Source: Agapetus fuscipes
Lineage: Eukaryota > Arthropoda > Insecta > Trichoptera > Glossosomatidae
Length of the DNA: 64,000 nt
Direction: 5' to 3'
Assembly: GCA_951799405.1 (NCBI GenBank)
Contig: OX637334.1
Span: 6,200,001-6,264,000 of the forward strand
Shown here: positions 19,136-29,703 of the stretch, piece by piece
How positions within the stretch are numbered: the first letter of the stretch is position 1
Layout: every line of letters begins with the position of its first letter
Notes under the pieces: model-generated
What the model was told of the DNA's origin: nothing
The model's database searches: none
Seen by the model: the letters and a program-made list of their open reading frames with translations, nothing else
Made by a program: the position numbers and the translations under genes

Positions 19136-19805
19136 CGAAGACAAAAAAGAGCAAATAAACTTTCAGGCAAAAAGTTTTTTTTTTGTGACCAACTTCAACA
19201 ATCAAAAGCTATTAGATTCAAATAATTATTTAGCCACCAATGGTTTGCGAAACCAGTTAAAGAACTTAATATACTCGCCGTTATAAAAAACATAGCTTTT
19301 TAGTTTTGTTATCTTTAAAAAAATCTGCATTAAACTACAATTACTCGCATATTAGATGATTTAAACAGAAAAATATTTTTTTTTTAATTCAACTCCACAC
19401 ACTTTTACTTCGGGGCCCCATCTTGAGATTCCTTCCCATCAAACAAAAAATGGTCCGCTGAACGGTCACTACCCCAAGTATGAAAACATTACGTTCAGAC
19501 TCAACCACAGCGTTTTAACAGAATTTAAACGCTCACTAGAAGAGTAATTGAGGTTTCTGTACATTTTTCGGTTAACGCCATGGTTTCGTTTAAACGATAT
19601 GTCTTATAGTACTTGGGGCATAGCTTTGAGACTTAATGTACAGTATTACAGAGTTGCCCAGTGGACTACACGCCTTCCACTTTGCGCGGCCTGAGGCTGT
19701 GGCCACCCCTAGCTATAAAAAACTACTGTGGGAAAGAGCAAGGCGGTGTTAAGTGGCATTGAAAACGCATGACGTCAAAAATATTACAATATATTGTTTT
19801 GTATC
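19136..19805. other. Unassigned, with a loose inverted repeat
   Basis: ACCCCAAGTATGAAAAC-like sequence near 19470 is partly inverted near 19600 (TATAGTACTTGGGGC). Its ACGTTCAGACTCAACCA word recurs at 55430. 19690-19712 (GAGGCTGTGGCCACCCCTAG) matches the 3' end of LINE-B. These are scraps of mobile elements. Confidence 0.4.
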
Positions 19806-20058
19806 GTCCCTGACTAAGGTATAGGTACGTATGCGACTGACCACCCATGCTGTAGAAGATGGTTCGCTTTGCCAATGTCACCCCTGTTTCGGGGAAGGTC
19901 GGCAAGAGTTGCAGGGTGTATGTTCATTTGAGATTTGGGTTTTTATATTGTATGTCCACATGCGGCATGTTTAAGAACGAACTTATACGTGTCTGCTTGT
20001 GAAAATGCATATAATGTGTATCCTTAAAGTTACATATCTTTGCAACTCAGATTAGATA
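19806..20058 (+). mobile_element. Rep-A copy
   Basis: 5' CCCTGACTAAGGTATAGGTA. The hairpin is CCCTGTTTCGGGG. It ends CTCAGATTAGATAAG. Confidence 0.82.
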
Positions 20059-20294
20059 AGACTTCATCAGGCTCAATTTAGGAAACATTTCGGTTATAAT
20101 TTTTTCACAATTTATTTCATTTGGTTCATATGCAGAGTTGCTTTTGAGCCGTGTAGCTTGACGGCTTGGATAAGTCTGGCTTCAGAGCATCTCGGTCTCT
20201 ATTTATAGGTGAGGATAAGGGTTATTCTCGAAACATTGAGAACTGGCGCATGCGAGAATTAACCAGAACAGTCCATTTAGAATATTCGAGTAAA

Positions 20295-20448
20295 CACTTA
20301 TGTTCATTTGAGGTTTGCTTTTAATTTGTAAGTACAAATTCAGCATTTGTAAGCGCGAACTCACACGTGTCTGTTTGTGGGCATGCATTTGATATGAGTT
20401 TTTAATGTTTATACATCTTTGCAACTTATATTTTAGATTATAGATTAC
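20295..20448 (+). mobile_element. Rep-A copy, 5'-truncated
   Basis: Begins at ACTTATGTTCATTTGAGG and ends TTTTAGATTATAGATTA. Confidence 0.8.
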
Positions 20449-20798
20449 CATAGACCGGACACAGTATGGAAAATTGTAACATAATTTTTCAGCGTAACGT
20501 TTACTCTATGCTATTCTACCACCATTGATGGAAAGTAAAAAGCGTTCGATGCTTAAAAAACCCCATTCTGTCGACCGTTACAGTCAACATAATATTTTAA
20601 CGGGGCGCTCGGAAAATGATGGAAGGGTAACTAATTCACATACTTTTCCCACTTTTTCTGCCCTCCCACGTTTCCACTTTCCCCACTTTTTCCATTTACT
20701 TTTATGTTGCTATGATCGGAAACTTATTTCATCGCTGAAATTTTACCAAAGATAATTTTTTTTGCTAGATTGTACTGAAAAAAACAGGAAAGGTTAAT
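20449..20798. other. No recognisable feature
   Basis: A 76-codon frame shows no family features. Confidence 0.4.
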
Positions 20799-21138
20799 AT
20801 CATCATCAGCATCATTATTGGCACGACACACCCGGGGTAGGTCTTGGTCTCCCTCATCAACCCCTACCAGCGCTGTCTATCCAACGTCTTCCTCCTCCAG
20901 TCCCATGTTCTAGCTTGCACTCCATCCAGCCATCTTGCTCGTGGTCTTCCCACTGTCTTGCGTCCTTCTGGGCTCGTCATCACAATCGTCTTCTCCAGGC
21001 TCCGATGGTCCATTCGCTGAATGCGTCCCAGCCAATGCAGTCTGTTGACCTTTATTGAGAGGACCACATCAGCGTCCTGGTACAGCTCATACAATTCGGA
21101 GCATATATCTATTATCTTAGTCGTAAAGATTCTTGATT
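20799..21138 (-). pseudogene. LINE-C: RTE-like LINE C-terminal fragment
   Basis: A minus frame to 20864 carries KVNRLHWLGRIQRMDHRSLE and GRKTVGRPRARWLDGVQART, then KTLDRQRW. This is the GRP-W tail seen in many arthropod LINEs. Past the stop lies a 3' end with CATCATCAT-type repeats (20799-20815), i.e. a GATGAT tail on its own strand. It is cut at 21138 by S1 sequence. Confidence 0.8.
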
Positions 21139-21288
21139 CCAAAGACCGGTCAAAGGTGCATCCAGCCTAAGAGCAACTGGGTCTTGCTTGACAATTGGCG
21201 CTTTCTACAGCGACGCAGACGAGCTCGCAGAGGTCTCTTGAGGTGTGGTTCACACAAAAACAGAACTCACCAAAAAATCATCCTAATC
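21139..21288 (+). mobile_element. S1 3' half
   Basis: CCAAAGACCGGTCAAAGGTG to CACCAAAAAATCATCCTA. The tRNA head is absent. Confidence 0.8.
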
Positions 21289-21318
21289 TTATTGTTACTA
21301 CCTCTTAATTTTATAATC

Positions 21319-21403
21319 GGTGTTATGGCCGAGGGATCAAGTGACTAAACTTTCTAGCGTATTTGGAATAGAATAACTTTGTTTCAATCCCCGCTTGGCT
21401 CAT
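21319..21403 (+). repeat. S3: tRNA-like unit (leucine/serine-type pseudogene or SINE head)
   Basis: TTATGGCCGAGGGATCAAGT resembles the A box and D arm of a long-variable-arm tRNA. About 50 bp on, TGTTTCAATCCCCGC resembles a B box. Acceptor pairing is poor, so it is not an intact tRNA. It occurs once in the window. Confidence 0.4.
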
Positions 21404-21480
21404 TTGACCATAACTTTGAACCTGGTTCAACAAATATTATTGGTTAATTATTGATTTAAAAATTAAATAAAAAAATATTT

Positions 21481-21552
21481 ATTTATAATATTAATACATG
21501 TTTCTGTCCAGGCAGAATAGGTTGGTGAATTGTGTTCCTCTTCACAAATAGA
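21481..21552 (-). repeat. S4 repeat
   Basis: On the minus strand it reads GTGAAGAGGAACACAATTCA, then CCAACCTATTCTGCC and AGAAACATGTATTAATAT. The same unit is at 28713 and 52940. Confidence 0.6.
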
Positions 21553-21872
21553 AATAATATAAATTATACCATATTTAAGGAACGTGTTAAGGAATAGGAT
21601 TCTCAACAAGTAAGCGAACAGGAATAGGAAATAAATAAAGGAAGTTGATGAGATGTAAAATATAAATACCGACATTTTTATATTCTTCGTGTTTCTCTTT
21701 TGCGTGTCTTCTTTCTTCCTAATTTCAGATTTTTAATTAAAAAACCTTAAATCGTGTACTTTATTGAAGAAAAGTGTCTGTAAACAGCACCTCGCAATTT
21801 AAAGCAAATATTCATCATTCCTCCAACCACACACTGTCATTGTAACATGACATTTTTGCGTGAAACAACCTA
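21553..21872. other. No recognisable feature
   Basis: AT-rich, no shared repeat. Confidence 0.4.
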
Positions 21873-21962
21873 ACGCAACTGAGATTCACATATACAGTGC
21901 AACTCCTAACCGCATGGTTCACGAAGGGGTCATATGCGGCGTGTCAAACCTTTTTATTTTCA
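21873..21962 (-). mobile_element. S2 3' fragment
   Basis: ACGCAACTGAGATTCACATA to GGGGTCATATGCGGCG matches the reversed S2 tail, with many changes. Confidence 0.55.
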
Positions 21963-21965
21963 AAG

Positions 21966-22142
21966 CAACCATATTGAATGCACGCCCACACGCAGATACG
22001 TGTAAGTTCGTGGGTAAACATGCTGCATGTGTGCTTACAAAAAAAAAACTCACATGAATACTTAGTTACTCCTACTAAAAACTTGCTGCCAAGTTGTTTC
22101 AGTGTGAGGATCAGCCTCATACCAACCTATTCGTCAAGGAGC
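21966..22142 (-). mobile_element. Rep-A copy, degraded
   Basis: The 5' end CTCCTTGACGAATAGG at 22142 is kept. The hairpin and ATGG region are deleted. Confidence 0.68.
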
Positions 22143-22439
22143 TGCGATTTATTAAAAATGCGATTATAAAAAAGACTTCTTATCATCCAAAACTGTCAAT
22201 CCTGAATGACTGTCTGGTGTCTATAGCGAGGAATAGAGAGAAATTAATTTATAACAGAAAGAAAGAAGTAACAAGTAGTAAGAACAAGAAGACAAATCGT
22301 ACTTGAAGTGCTGATTCCTTTGTAATTAAAAACATTGTTTTCGTGTTATTTTTCCAATTAAAAAAGTTACAAACTCGAAATTAAACACTTGAAAATACGA
22401 AACTCTATGATCAAAAAAACCTTTTCATTTGCTTGACTG

Positions 22440-22676
22440 AAACTTAGTCCAGTGGTTAATACCACAAAGAAAGATACCGGGTTCGATTCCAAGTGGAGCT
22501 CAAAAAAACTTCGTTGAGGTGATAAAAAACCGTTTTCCATGACCGGTCTAAAAGGTTCATCCTGTCTAATTACATCTGGATTTCGCTTGTGAAATTGTTA
22601 GTTTTCACAGTGTTAACCAAGCTCGCTGCGAGGTCTTGAAGTATGGTTAAGAGAAAAATATAATTTACCGAAAATC
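22440..22676 (+). mobile_element. S1 copy, very diverged
   Basis: TAGTCCAGTGGTTAATACC, GGGTTCGATTCCAAG, AAAAGGTTCATCCTGTCTAA and CCAAGCTCGCTGCGAGGTCT keep the S1 order, with many substitutions. Confidence 0.7.
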
Positions 22677-22699
22677 ACATACTTTTAAGAAAAGTTTTG

Positions 22700-22886
22700 T
22701 GTGAGGCTAACAACCTTTACTATAAAAATACCTGAAATGTGCCGATATCACTCCTGTTACAGGGATAGTTGTCAAGAGTTGCAAAGCTTATGTCCGCTTG
22801 GAGCTTTCGTTTTACTACGTATTATAAGTACATAAACAATTAATCTATAACATAACATCTTTGCAAATTAGATTAAAGATTACAAA
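22700..22886 (+). mobile_element. Rep-A copy, degraded
   Basis: GTGAGGCTAACAACC, CTGTTACAGGGATAG and TTTGCAAATTAGATTAAAGA are in the right order. Confidence 0.7.
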
Positions 22887-22933
22887 TGCCCAGGTTATTA
22901 ATTTAAAAACGCTCCTTATAAAAATAGCGTATC

Positions 22934-23165
22934 ATAACTTGTAGGTTGGTACGTGGCTGACTAACGTTATTGTAAAAAATGGTTCACTTTGCCAATGTCA
23001 CCACTGTTTTATGGAAGGTTTGTAAGAGTTGCTGGGTTTTTATGTTGTAATTTCAAATGCGGCATGTGTCAGCGCGAATTTATACGTGTATGCTTGTGGG
23101 CATGCATTTTTTATGCTCTTAAATTAAAAACATATTTTCAAATTGAATTACAGATAAATAGACAC
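22934..23165 (+). mobile_element. Rep-A copy
   Basis: ATAACTTGTAGGTTGGTACG through GCGGCATGTGTCAGCGCGAA. The 3' end is altered. Confidence 0.78.
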
Positions 23166-23425
23166 CATACTAAATTTTACAATTGAAATTCTTTCGCAAC
23201 TAAATATTAATTTAATTTAAAAAAAAAAAAAAGTTTTTCTTTAGTTTATTTATTTCCTCCTCCTAAAGCGCTCGTGGAATTAAGCAACTCGTAAAAAAAA
23301 CTTTGTGTTTTATTCTTACATTATTAATTTAAAATTAATCTTCACAATGTTGAACAAGCACAAACCCTTCATGTTTTATCACTTTAATTTAAATATTTTC
23401 CAAAAATAGCGCAATTCATTGAAAT

Positions 23426-23426
<1 letters not shown>

Positions 23427-23464
<38 letters not shown>

Positions 23465-23467
23465 TTA
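23427..23467 (-). repeat. ATTT/AAAT tandem tail of LINE-E
   Basis: About ten 4-bp units at the element's 3' end. Confidence 0.9.
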
Positions 23468-23716
23468 ACGGCACTTAGTGCCTTTTACATGAAATGGTTA
23501 CATAGTTTAAAAAATAACACAAATACATAAAAATACCAAAAAGATGTAAAGTATATGAAAGTAAAATGAAACAAATAAACACAATAACAAAAACTATATA
23601 AAAATAAGAATAGAAATCAAAGTTACTATCTAGAGAAAAAATATTAATCAAAAAATATAAATAAAAAATCAAATGAAATATACAAGCAACCATTGCAAGC
23701 AACAGAAATAAAAACA

Positions 23717-26080
23717 CTATGCATCCAAAAAGTACCTCAACAGAGCAGCTCTATACCTATCAAAGTTATTGTTGGGTGGGTCAAAGTCCAGTGTACAGGT
23801 ATTACCACTACGTTGAAGGCGATTTATGCAACTGTTATAATGTGCATTTGTATTGGAAGCTACAGGGCGATAAGGAACTATCTGACGAGATCCCTGTCGC
23901 GGAACAAAAAAATTAATAGTTTCAAGCAACATCGGGCAATCTATTAGACCATTCTTAACTTTATAGAGTGTGAGTAAATCAATAATTTTTCTCCTATTAG
24001 ACAAACTAGTTAAATTAAGTAAGGAGTTAAGGAAGATGGGGTCAAAATTAGCAATAGGAATATTTAGTTTAAAATTAACGATTTTTAAAAATTTAGTATG
24101 AACTTTTTCAATATTGTCAATATGGACCGAGAAGTGAGGAGACCAGATGGTAGAACAGTATTCTAAAACGCTACGGACCAGTGAAGTATAAAGAATTTTT
24201 ATTGTTTGTAAATCACGGAAATCTTTGGTAATTCGGAAAACAAAGCCAAGCATTTTCATACTTTTAGCGCGGATATCGTTAATGTGGGCGACAAATGAGA
24301 GTTTATGATCAAACAGAACCCCCAAGTCAGAGATGACTAAAACATTATTTAATAAGTTATGATTAATAACATAATCTTTAATCAATGGGTTTTTTATTCT
24401 ATAAAAACGCATCACTTGACATTTGGATATATTAAGATAAAGATGATTAAGTGAACACCAGTTATTTAATCTACCAAGTGTCGATTGTAGTTTAATACAA
24501 TCGTTGATTGAGTCGATCTCACGAAAAATTTTAATGTCATCCGCAAACAAAAGTACATTACAGTCCTGGACAACATTCACAATATCGTCAATGAATAATA
24601 AAAATAGCAGCGGACCAAGATGAGATCCCTGTGGGACACCACTAGTTTGTGTAAAAGGATCAGACTCAGAGTTATTTATTTTCACGATCAGGGAACGATT
24701 CATAATATAACTCCTAATCCACAACAAAAAGCTACCAGATACTCCCATTGCTTCCAGTTTCGTAAGCAAGATCTTGTGAGAAACTCTATCAAAAGCTTTA
24801 GCGAAATCTGTGTAAATAACATCGATCTGTTTACGTCTACCAAGAGCCCCCGACAAAAAATTCTCACAAGACATGAGATTAGTGGTCGTAGATCTATTGG
24901 GTAAAAAGCCATGTTGACAATTAGTTAAAGATCTAGTGACCACAAATCCAATTTTCGATAAAATCAGTTTTTCAAGCAGTTTGGGAATAGCCGAGAGCAA
25001 GTTAATAGGTCTGTAGTTTGTGACATCCTTCCTATCCTTACCTTTGAATATTGGAGTGATGTAGGATGTCTTCCAGATAAGTGGAAAGCATCCAGAAGAT
25101 ATAGATAAATTAAAAATAGTGCACAAAGGTTGTGTCAAACTAGAAGCACAATTCTTTAAAAAAAATGCCGGAACCCCATCAGGGCCAGGACAAGTTAAAG
25201 GTTTCATTAATTTTATACCTGATGTAACATCAGACACTTCAAATGACAAGCTCGAGAGCTGAAAATCAATGTGAGATGAGAAATCAAAGGACTGACCAGT
25301 ATTATCAGTAGTAAAAACACTTTTAAAAAACGTAGCAAATAGGTTTGGTACTTCTCCCACATTATTATTAGATATAGTTTTCTGACTCTCATTTTTGAGA
25401 GATCGTGAATAATTGAAAATCTTTTTTACATCAGACCTAACAGACATTTCAATGCCATTAATATATTCATTATAACACGCTACCAAGATTTTCTTACACT
25501 GCTTTCTGTGAAAATTGAAATTCTCATAATCTGGCGCTAATCTGGTCTCCTTGTACTTTTTATGAGCAAGTTTCTTCTCACAGATACAATCAATTAGATC
25601 ACGGCTATACCATTTAGGGAATGATGATTTTCTAACTTTTGTAACTGGTATACACAAATCAATGGCTCCATTCAGAATGCTGTAAAACTCCTCAACCATC
25701 TCGCCTAAATTATTATTTTTCGCATTGATGAATGACCAATTGGCCTCAGACAAAAACTTGTTTACACCTTCATAATTAGCCCTGACAAAATTCCGATAGG
25801 ATTCTGGAGAGTCAACATTACAGACCTGCGGTTTAGTAATATCAATGACAATATCCAAAATCGGATGGTGACTGTCCGGAGGAACAACAGCTTCCACTGA
25901 TTCGTTAACAATTGCAGACATATTACTACAAAAAACTAGATCTAGTATTCTATCACCTGCATTTCTAACTCTATTAACTTGATTAAGGTTTAGAAGAAGA
26001 GACATATCAAATACAGTATTTTCACGCTCAGTTAAATTACATCTATTAGGATTCGGTGATGAGTCCGATCCCAGTTCCAT
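23717..26080 (-). CDS. Jockey-like reverse transcriptase, 787-codon open frame
   Basis: It would copy LINE RNA at a nicked target. Order of parts: the end of the endonuclease (RILDLVFCS near residue 45, PPDSHHPILD near 67, the SDH-type motif); a linker ending KWYSRDLIDCICEKKLAHKK; RT motifs CPGPDGVPAFFLKNC near 295, SYITPIFKGKDRKDVTNYRP near 340, HGFLPNRSTTTNL near 395, IYTDFAKAFDRVSH near 425, GVPQGSHLGPLLF near 480, and FADD at 512-515 with catalytic Asp residues; then the C-terminal region SLSNRRKIIDLLTLYKVKNG near 705. No stop or frameshift appears. The first Met is only the first ATG after the truncation, since INW upstream is still in frame. Without the endonuclease N-terminus it should not be able to nick DNA by itself. 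Confidence 0.92.
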   Translation of the reverse strand: MELGSDSSPNPNRCNLTERENTVFDMSLLLNLNQVNRVRNAGDRILDLVFCSNMSAIVNESVEAVVPPDSHHPILDIVIDITKPQVCNVDSPESYRNFVRANYEGVNKFLSEANWSFINAKNNNLGEMVEEFYSILNGAIDLCIPVTKVRKSSFPKWYSRDLIDCICEKKLAHKKYKETRLAPDYENFNFHRKQCKKILVACYNEYINGIEMSVRSDVKKIFNYSRSLKNESQKTISNNNVGEVPNLFATFFKSVFTTDNTGQSFDFSSHIDFQLSSLSFEVSDVTSGIKLMKPLTCPGPDGVPAFFLKNCASSLTQPLCTIFNLSISSGCFPLIWKTSYITPIFKGKDRKDVTNYRPINLLSAIPKLLEKLILSKIGFVVTRSLTNCQHGFLPNRSTTTNLMSCENFLSGALGRRKQIDVIYTDFAKAFDRVSHKILLTKLEAMGVSGSFLLWIRSYIMNRSLIVKINNSESDPFTQTSGVPQGSHLGPLLFLLFIDDIVNVVQDCNVLLFADDIKIFREIDSINDCIKLQSTLGRLNNWCSLNHLYLNISKCQVMRFYRIKNPLIKDYVINHNLLNNVLVISDLGVLFDHKLSFVAHINDIRAKSMKMLGFVFRITKDFRDLQTIKILYTSLVRSVLEYCSTIWSPHFSVHIDNIEKVHTKFLKIVNFKLNIPIANFDPIFLNSLLNLTSLSNRRKIIDLLTLYKVKNGLIDCPMLLETINFFVPRQGSRQIVPYRPVASNTNAHYNSCINRLQRSGNTCTLDFDPPNNNFDRYRAALLRYFLDA

Positions 26081-26092
26081 CCAATTAATATA

Positions 26093-27049
26093 TACAGAAA
26101 TACAGATTTTCTGTTTTTGAAATACAGATTTTCTGTTTGAACAATCTACGCTTTCATAGAAAAATTGTTTTAATTTTAGCGTTCGTTATTTTGACGTAGC
26201 CCCTAACCTTTCGGGTGAGTATGGGGCAATTATGAAATCATTTATAACGCATCGTCAGAATTGATTAAGCTTAAAACTTGAAAACATCAGTAACGCGAGT
26301 TTAAAACGTTGCATAAATCTCACCTGAATTGCGTAAATCAAAAATGTATCGAATATCCAACGGCACTCCTAGAGAGCCATTTAATTTTCGTACATTTTCT
26401 CGATTAACGCAATCGAGGTGAGTTTTGATACTTAATTATAAAGCCCTTAACCTTTGTACATTAATGCTAAATTCCAATCAAAAATTCATTTTGTAGTGGT
26501 TATTTCATGAAGTATGTAACTGTTACAGTGTTGCCATTACACTGACATTGGCCAACACCAATCTACTTTATTATGACCAGAAACCCCTTAAATCTATCTT
26601 CTATCTATGTTGCAAACGTATTTTTAGATTTTACTGGAATTATTCTTAATTAAACTGCGATTTATTTACTTAGCAAGATTTATTTTGCACAATAACGGTT
26701 AACAATGAACTGATTACTTTCCTTGCTCTAGCTTATCGACTTTGCGGCTCAATATTTCAAGCAACCTGACTCTCCACACAATTGCGGTTCATATTTATAC
26801 CGTTCATATGGACGTTGCTCGTGTATTCCAGATTCTTCTGTATTGGATTGTTCGTACATAAGCTCACGTGCCAACACTCCCATAATGGATCATACCAGAA
26901 CAGTCTACCACCATCCATTTCATCATTATACTAGCTGTTCTACACTACTCCAGTTACGCACACCAGCAAACTACGTGCCTAGGTACATGTACACATAAAC
27001 TCATAGTTCGTCACAGAATATTGACATTAAAGGTCTTTATTTAATAATG
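26093..27049. other. Unassigned; begins with a 22-bp duplication
   Basis: AAATACAGATTTTCTGTTT occurs twice near 26098-26140. CAACGGCACTCCTAG at 26360 is shared, inverted, with 49320 and may be a small element. 26593-26650 may be a Rep-A tail scrap. No gene. Confidence 0.4.
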
Positions 27050-27100
27050 CCCTTGACTTATAGGTTCATATGAGGCTGACCACCCATACTGTAAAAAAAA
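27050..27100 (+). mobile_element. Rep-A 5' stub (3' part missing)
   Basis: CCTTGACTTATAGG through ACCCATACTGTAAAAAAAAA, then unrelated sequence. Loss of the 3' side is the reverse of normal retroposon truncation and suggests later breakage or insertion at the A-run. Confidence 0.75.
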
Positions 27101-27342
27101 ATGAAATCATTAAAATATGGTTTTCAATGGATAAAATTAAGAATGTGAAATCAGTATTTCTGTATAAATACGTGTGATAACGAAGCTAGAAATGTGTTTA
27201 AATTATATGAATGTGAATGGACTGTGTTATTGAATTATGAATGAATGTGGATCAGAAAAGGACCTTCTGAAAGGAAAACTATGCATCGTCCTTCACTGTT
27301 ACGTATCAATATATTGAATTGTCAAAAATACATATTTTTGTT

Positions 27343-27455
27343 AAGGCTACGAACCAGTGGTAAACGCTACAAACTCGCAAACAGAAGGTATTGAGATTGA
27401 TCTCCAGCGGAGCCCAAAAAAAAATTTTTTTTAATTTGAAATTCTCTGGGTCTTT
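27343..27455 (+). mobile_element. S1 head, diverged
   Basis: GAACCAGTGGTAAACGCTAC, AACTCGCAAACAGAAGG and GATTGATCTCCAGCGGAGC correspond to the A box, anticodon loop and B box. Confidence 0.6.
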
Positions 27456-27519
27456 ACGTTCATTTGTCTTCAATTGTTTTTTTTCGGCCTCAAAAGACTC
27501 AAACTTGTTCTACAAAATG

Positions 27520-27740
27520 CAACATATATCTTACATTGATCGGCCAGCTGTGTTGTACGGATGTGAAGCATGGATTCTGACTCAGAAATATACGGTATCG
27601 CAAAAATACTTACGTTAAGATCTATTGACGGTCGTCGAGACTGCCACTCAGGATGGGATGGGCAGACAAAATCAAGGCTGACTTGAATGTCTTGGAAGTA
27701 AGGAGACCATACATAAAAATGGCACAAGACTATTTGTTTT
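27520..27740 (+). pseudogene. RTE-like LINE fragment
   Basis: The frame RPAVLYGCEAWILTQKY is the LYG-EAW motif seen in LINE-B1 (LMYGSESWTLNERE). A second frame gives MGWADKIKADLNVLEVRRPY, resembling the protein's end. The two are out of frame and the copy is short. Confidence 0.55.
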
Positions 27741-27932
27741 ATTTTTTCATTTGTTTTTTTCCTTCATATGTAGTTTTACTGTTAATACAGTTGAAAAATG
27801 TTTTAATTTTAATACTGTATGTACGTATGTAAAAAACCTTGGCCAATTATTGTTTAGTTAAGAAAAAATAAAGACAGAGAAGCCTAGATAATTGTGGTAC
27901 CGGAGACACTAACGGGTCGTCTCTTCTTAAAC

Positions 27933-28142
27933 ATTTTAATCGTCGGTTGAGTCCACGCTTTGAAAAACTAATGATGCCTGGGCTGAAAGCCTCATCACCA
28001 CGGTCATTCTTACCTACGGAATTTTGGTAATATTTCTATGAAGACTAATCAGCTGTTCGCTTGCGGCCATCTTGAATTGACAGGTCTTCATACAAATGCA
28101 TCATTAGTTTGTCAAAGCGTGGGCTCAACGGACGACTAAAAT
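27933..28142. mobile_element. M1 core inside a second inverted repeat
   Basis: Outer arms ATTTTAATCGTCGGTTGAGT (27933) and, reversed, ATTTTAGTCGTCCGTTGAGC (28142) pair over about 44 bp, ending CTAATGATG. Between them lies an M1 copy in the opposite direction to the one at 17487, with one end (CCTGGGCTGAAAG) intact at 27977 and the other lost. Nesting or recombination of two foldback families. Confidence 0.7.
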
Positions 28143-28512
28143 ATCTAAAAGAATAGCACCGTCTTTGAAGCCTGTGAGCTATATTGAGTAAATATTTATT
28201 TTTGACGGTGCATGAGTTTCCCGCCATTTCAGTAGAGTTTTGCCCTAAGCTTAACCCTCACTATTGCAAAAGTAATTTGGTTGAAATTACACGGTTGTAA
28301 AGCAAAATTTTGACCCGAGAATATTATCACAGCACTGCCCCAGGAGGCTTCTAACTCGGCGCTTCAAGTAACGCTCCTAACCCAAGCCACCGCGCTTCAA
28401 GGAGAGCTTTTAATTCAGAGTCCCGAGCTTCTAGTGAGGGCTTATACAGTGTGGCGCAGAAGTGATAACGCTTTTTGAAGAAAAAAGCTTAATCTGTGGA
28501 CAGGATCTGCAA
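28143..28512. other. No recognisable feature
   Basis: Includes irregular repeats of GCTTCAAG-like words at 28350-28440. No gene. Confidence 0.35.
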
Positions 28513-28692
28513 AAATCTATAATCTCAGTTACCATAATAGTTCTATAACCTAAGTAGCAAATATAAATTACTTTTGAGATTCATATTAAATGCATTCCGT
28601 ATACTTAAAATATATAAACCTAAATCTGTAGTGAACATAAGCCCTGCAACTCTTGCCGACCTTCCGTGAATCAGGAGTGACATTGGCAAAGT
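28513..28692 (-). mobile_element. Rep-A copy, 5'-truncated
   Basis: Begins at AGGTTCACTTTGCCAATG on the minus strand and ends with a degenerate TTATAGATT tail. An oligo(T) run at 28688-28699 adjoins it. Confidence 0.78.
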
Positions 28693-28712
28693 GAACCTTT
28701 TTTTTTTTAATA

Positions 28713-28785
28713 GATTTGTGAAGAGGTATGCAATTCACCAACCTATTCTGCCTGGCCAGAAACAGGTATTAATATCATCAAATAA
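28713..28785 (+). repeat. S4 repeat
   Basis: GATTTGTGAAGAGGTATGCA, TTCACCAACCTATTCTGCCT and CAGAAACAGGTATTAATATC. The best-preserved of the S4 copies. Confidence 0.65.
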
Positions 28786-28955
28786 TAATTCGTTATTGTT
28801 TATTTTTTCTCATTTCTGTATATTTCAAAAAATCCTACATCACAATGACGCTAATACGTTGAAGTTCGTCACTTCACCTGTTCTTATAAAACATATTTAT
28901 GTTCGACACACCAAATGCGTCTTAAACAGGTACATACTTGCGGTATGACCGGTAA

Positions 28956-29260
28956 GACCGGTCCGTAGTCCAGTTGGTAACACTTCGGACTCGTAACTGG
29001 AAGGTCGTGGGTTCGAATCCCGGCAGAGCACAATAAATATACCATTTATATTTTCAAATTTGCTCTTCGCTGGGTTGAAAAAATCATAAACCTTTACCAA
29101 AGACCGGTCATCAAAAGGTCCATCCAGCCTTACAACAACTGGGTCTTGCTTGAGAATTGGCGCTTTATACAGCAACGACCAAGCTTGCAGAGGGCTCTTG
29201 AGGTGTGATACATACAAAAACAGCGCTCACCAAATAAATGAGCCTAATTTTTTTTTTTTT
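28956..29260 (+). mobile_element. S1 SINE, full length
   Basis: The clearest S1 copy: intact tRNA-like head, body and an ending AGCCTAA plus 13 or more T at 29246-29260. Confidence 0.92.
28966..29020 (+). promoter_or_regulatory. Internal RNA polymerase III promoter boxes of S1
   Basis: A box TAGTCCAGTTGG at 28966-28977 and B box GGTTCGAATCC at 29010-29020, about 33 bp apart, near consensus. These boxes recruit TFIIIC in tRNA genes; activity here is inference. Confidence 0.75.
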
Positions 29261-29703
29261 ATACTTACATATACTTTTTTTGATAATTTGAGTGAAAAAC
29301 TTTTTTTAGCTGGCAAACTTCACTCTCATGTGGGACAACGGTGCTTATCAATCAAAAATAAAATATTAGTTTATGTTTTCCTTAGAAACCGGGTCGTATG
29401 GCATCTCAATTTCGTGTATGAAAAATTATTTGGCAGAATTCTTGCGTCACCCAGTACACCACACACGTAATTTTGACCCCGTGTGCTTCAAGTGGGAACT
29501 CGCATGTATTTGCTCGGTCCATACAAACCTGCCTCTTTGCGAATTAATCAAATAAAATCGTCTGCATTAGTGTAATGGACTTTTCCTGTATTTTCGCACT
29601 TGCCTCTCCGCCATTTTCGAAATGAAAACGACTGTGAAAAATAGCGTCAGAAAAATTGGAAAATCTGCGTAATGAAACACGCGCAATGGGTTTCTTTTTT
29701 ATT
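29261..29703. other. No recognisable feature
   Basis: Two overlapping short frames at 29373-29555, no domain. Confidence 0.4.

Larger units (their letters stand above)
23427..26092 (-). mobile_element. LINE-E: Jockey-like LINE, 5'-truncated, coding frame intact
   Basis: On the minus strand the element starts in the last part of the endonuclease (near 26092), carries an uninterrupted RT frame, has about 250 bp of 3' UTR, and ends AAGTGCCGTTAATAAATAAA with a TAAA tandem tail. GAAAT occurs at both edges, a weak candidate target duplication. The tandem tail and intact frame suggest a recent insertion. Confidence 0.88.

Noticed and set aside
23427..23467. CRISPR-like or regulatory array
   Set aside because: It is a 4-bp tandem tail at the end of a LINE.
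28966..29020. Functional tRNA-Thr gene
   Set aside because: Acceptor and anticodon stems are mispaired and the unit continues into the S1 body shared by many copies.
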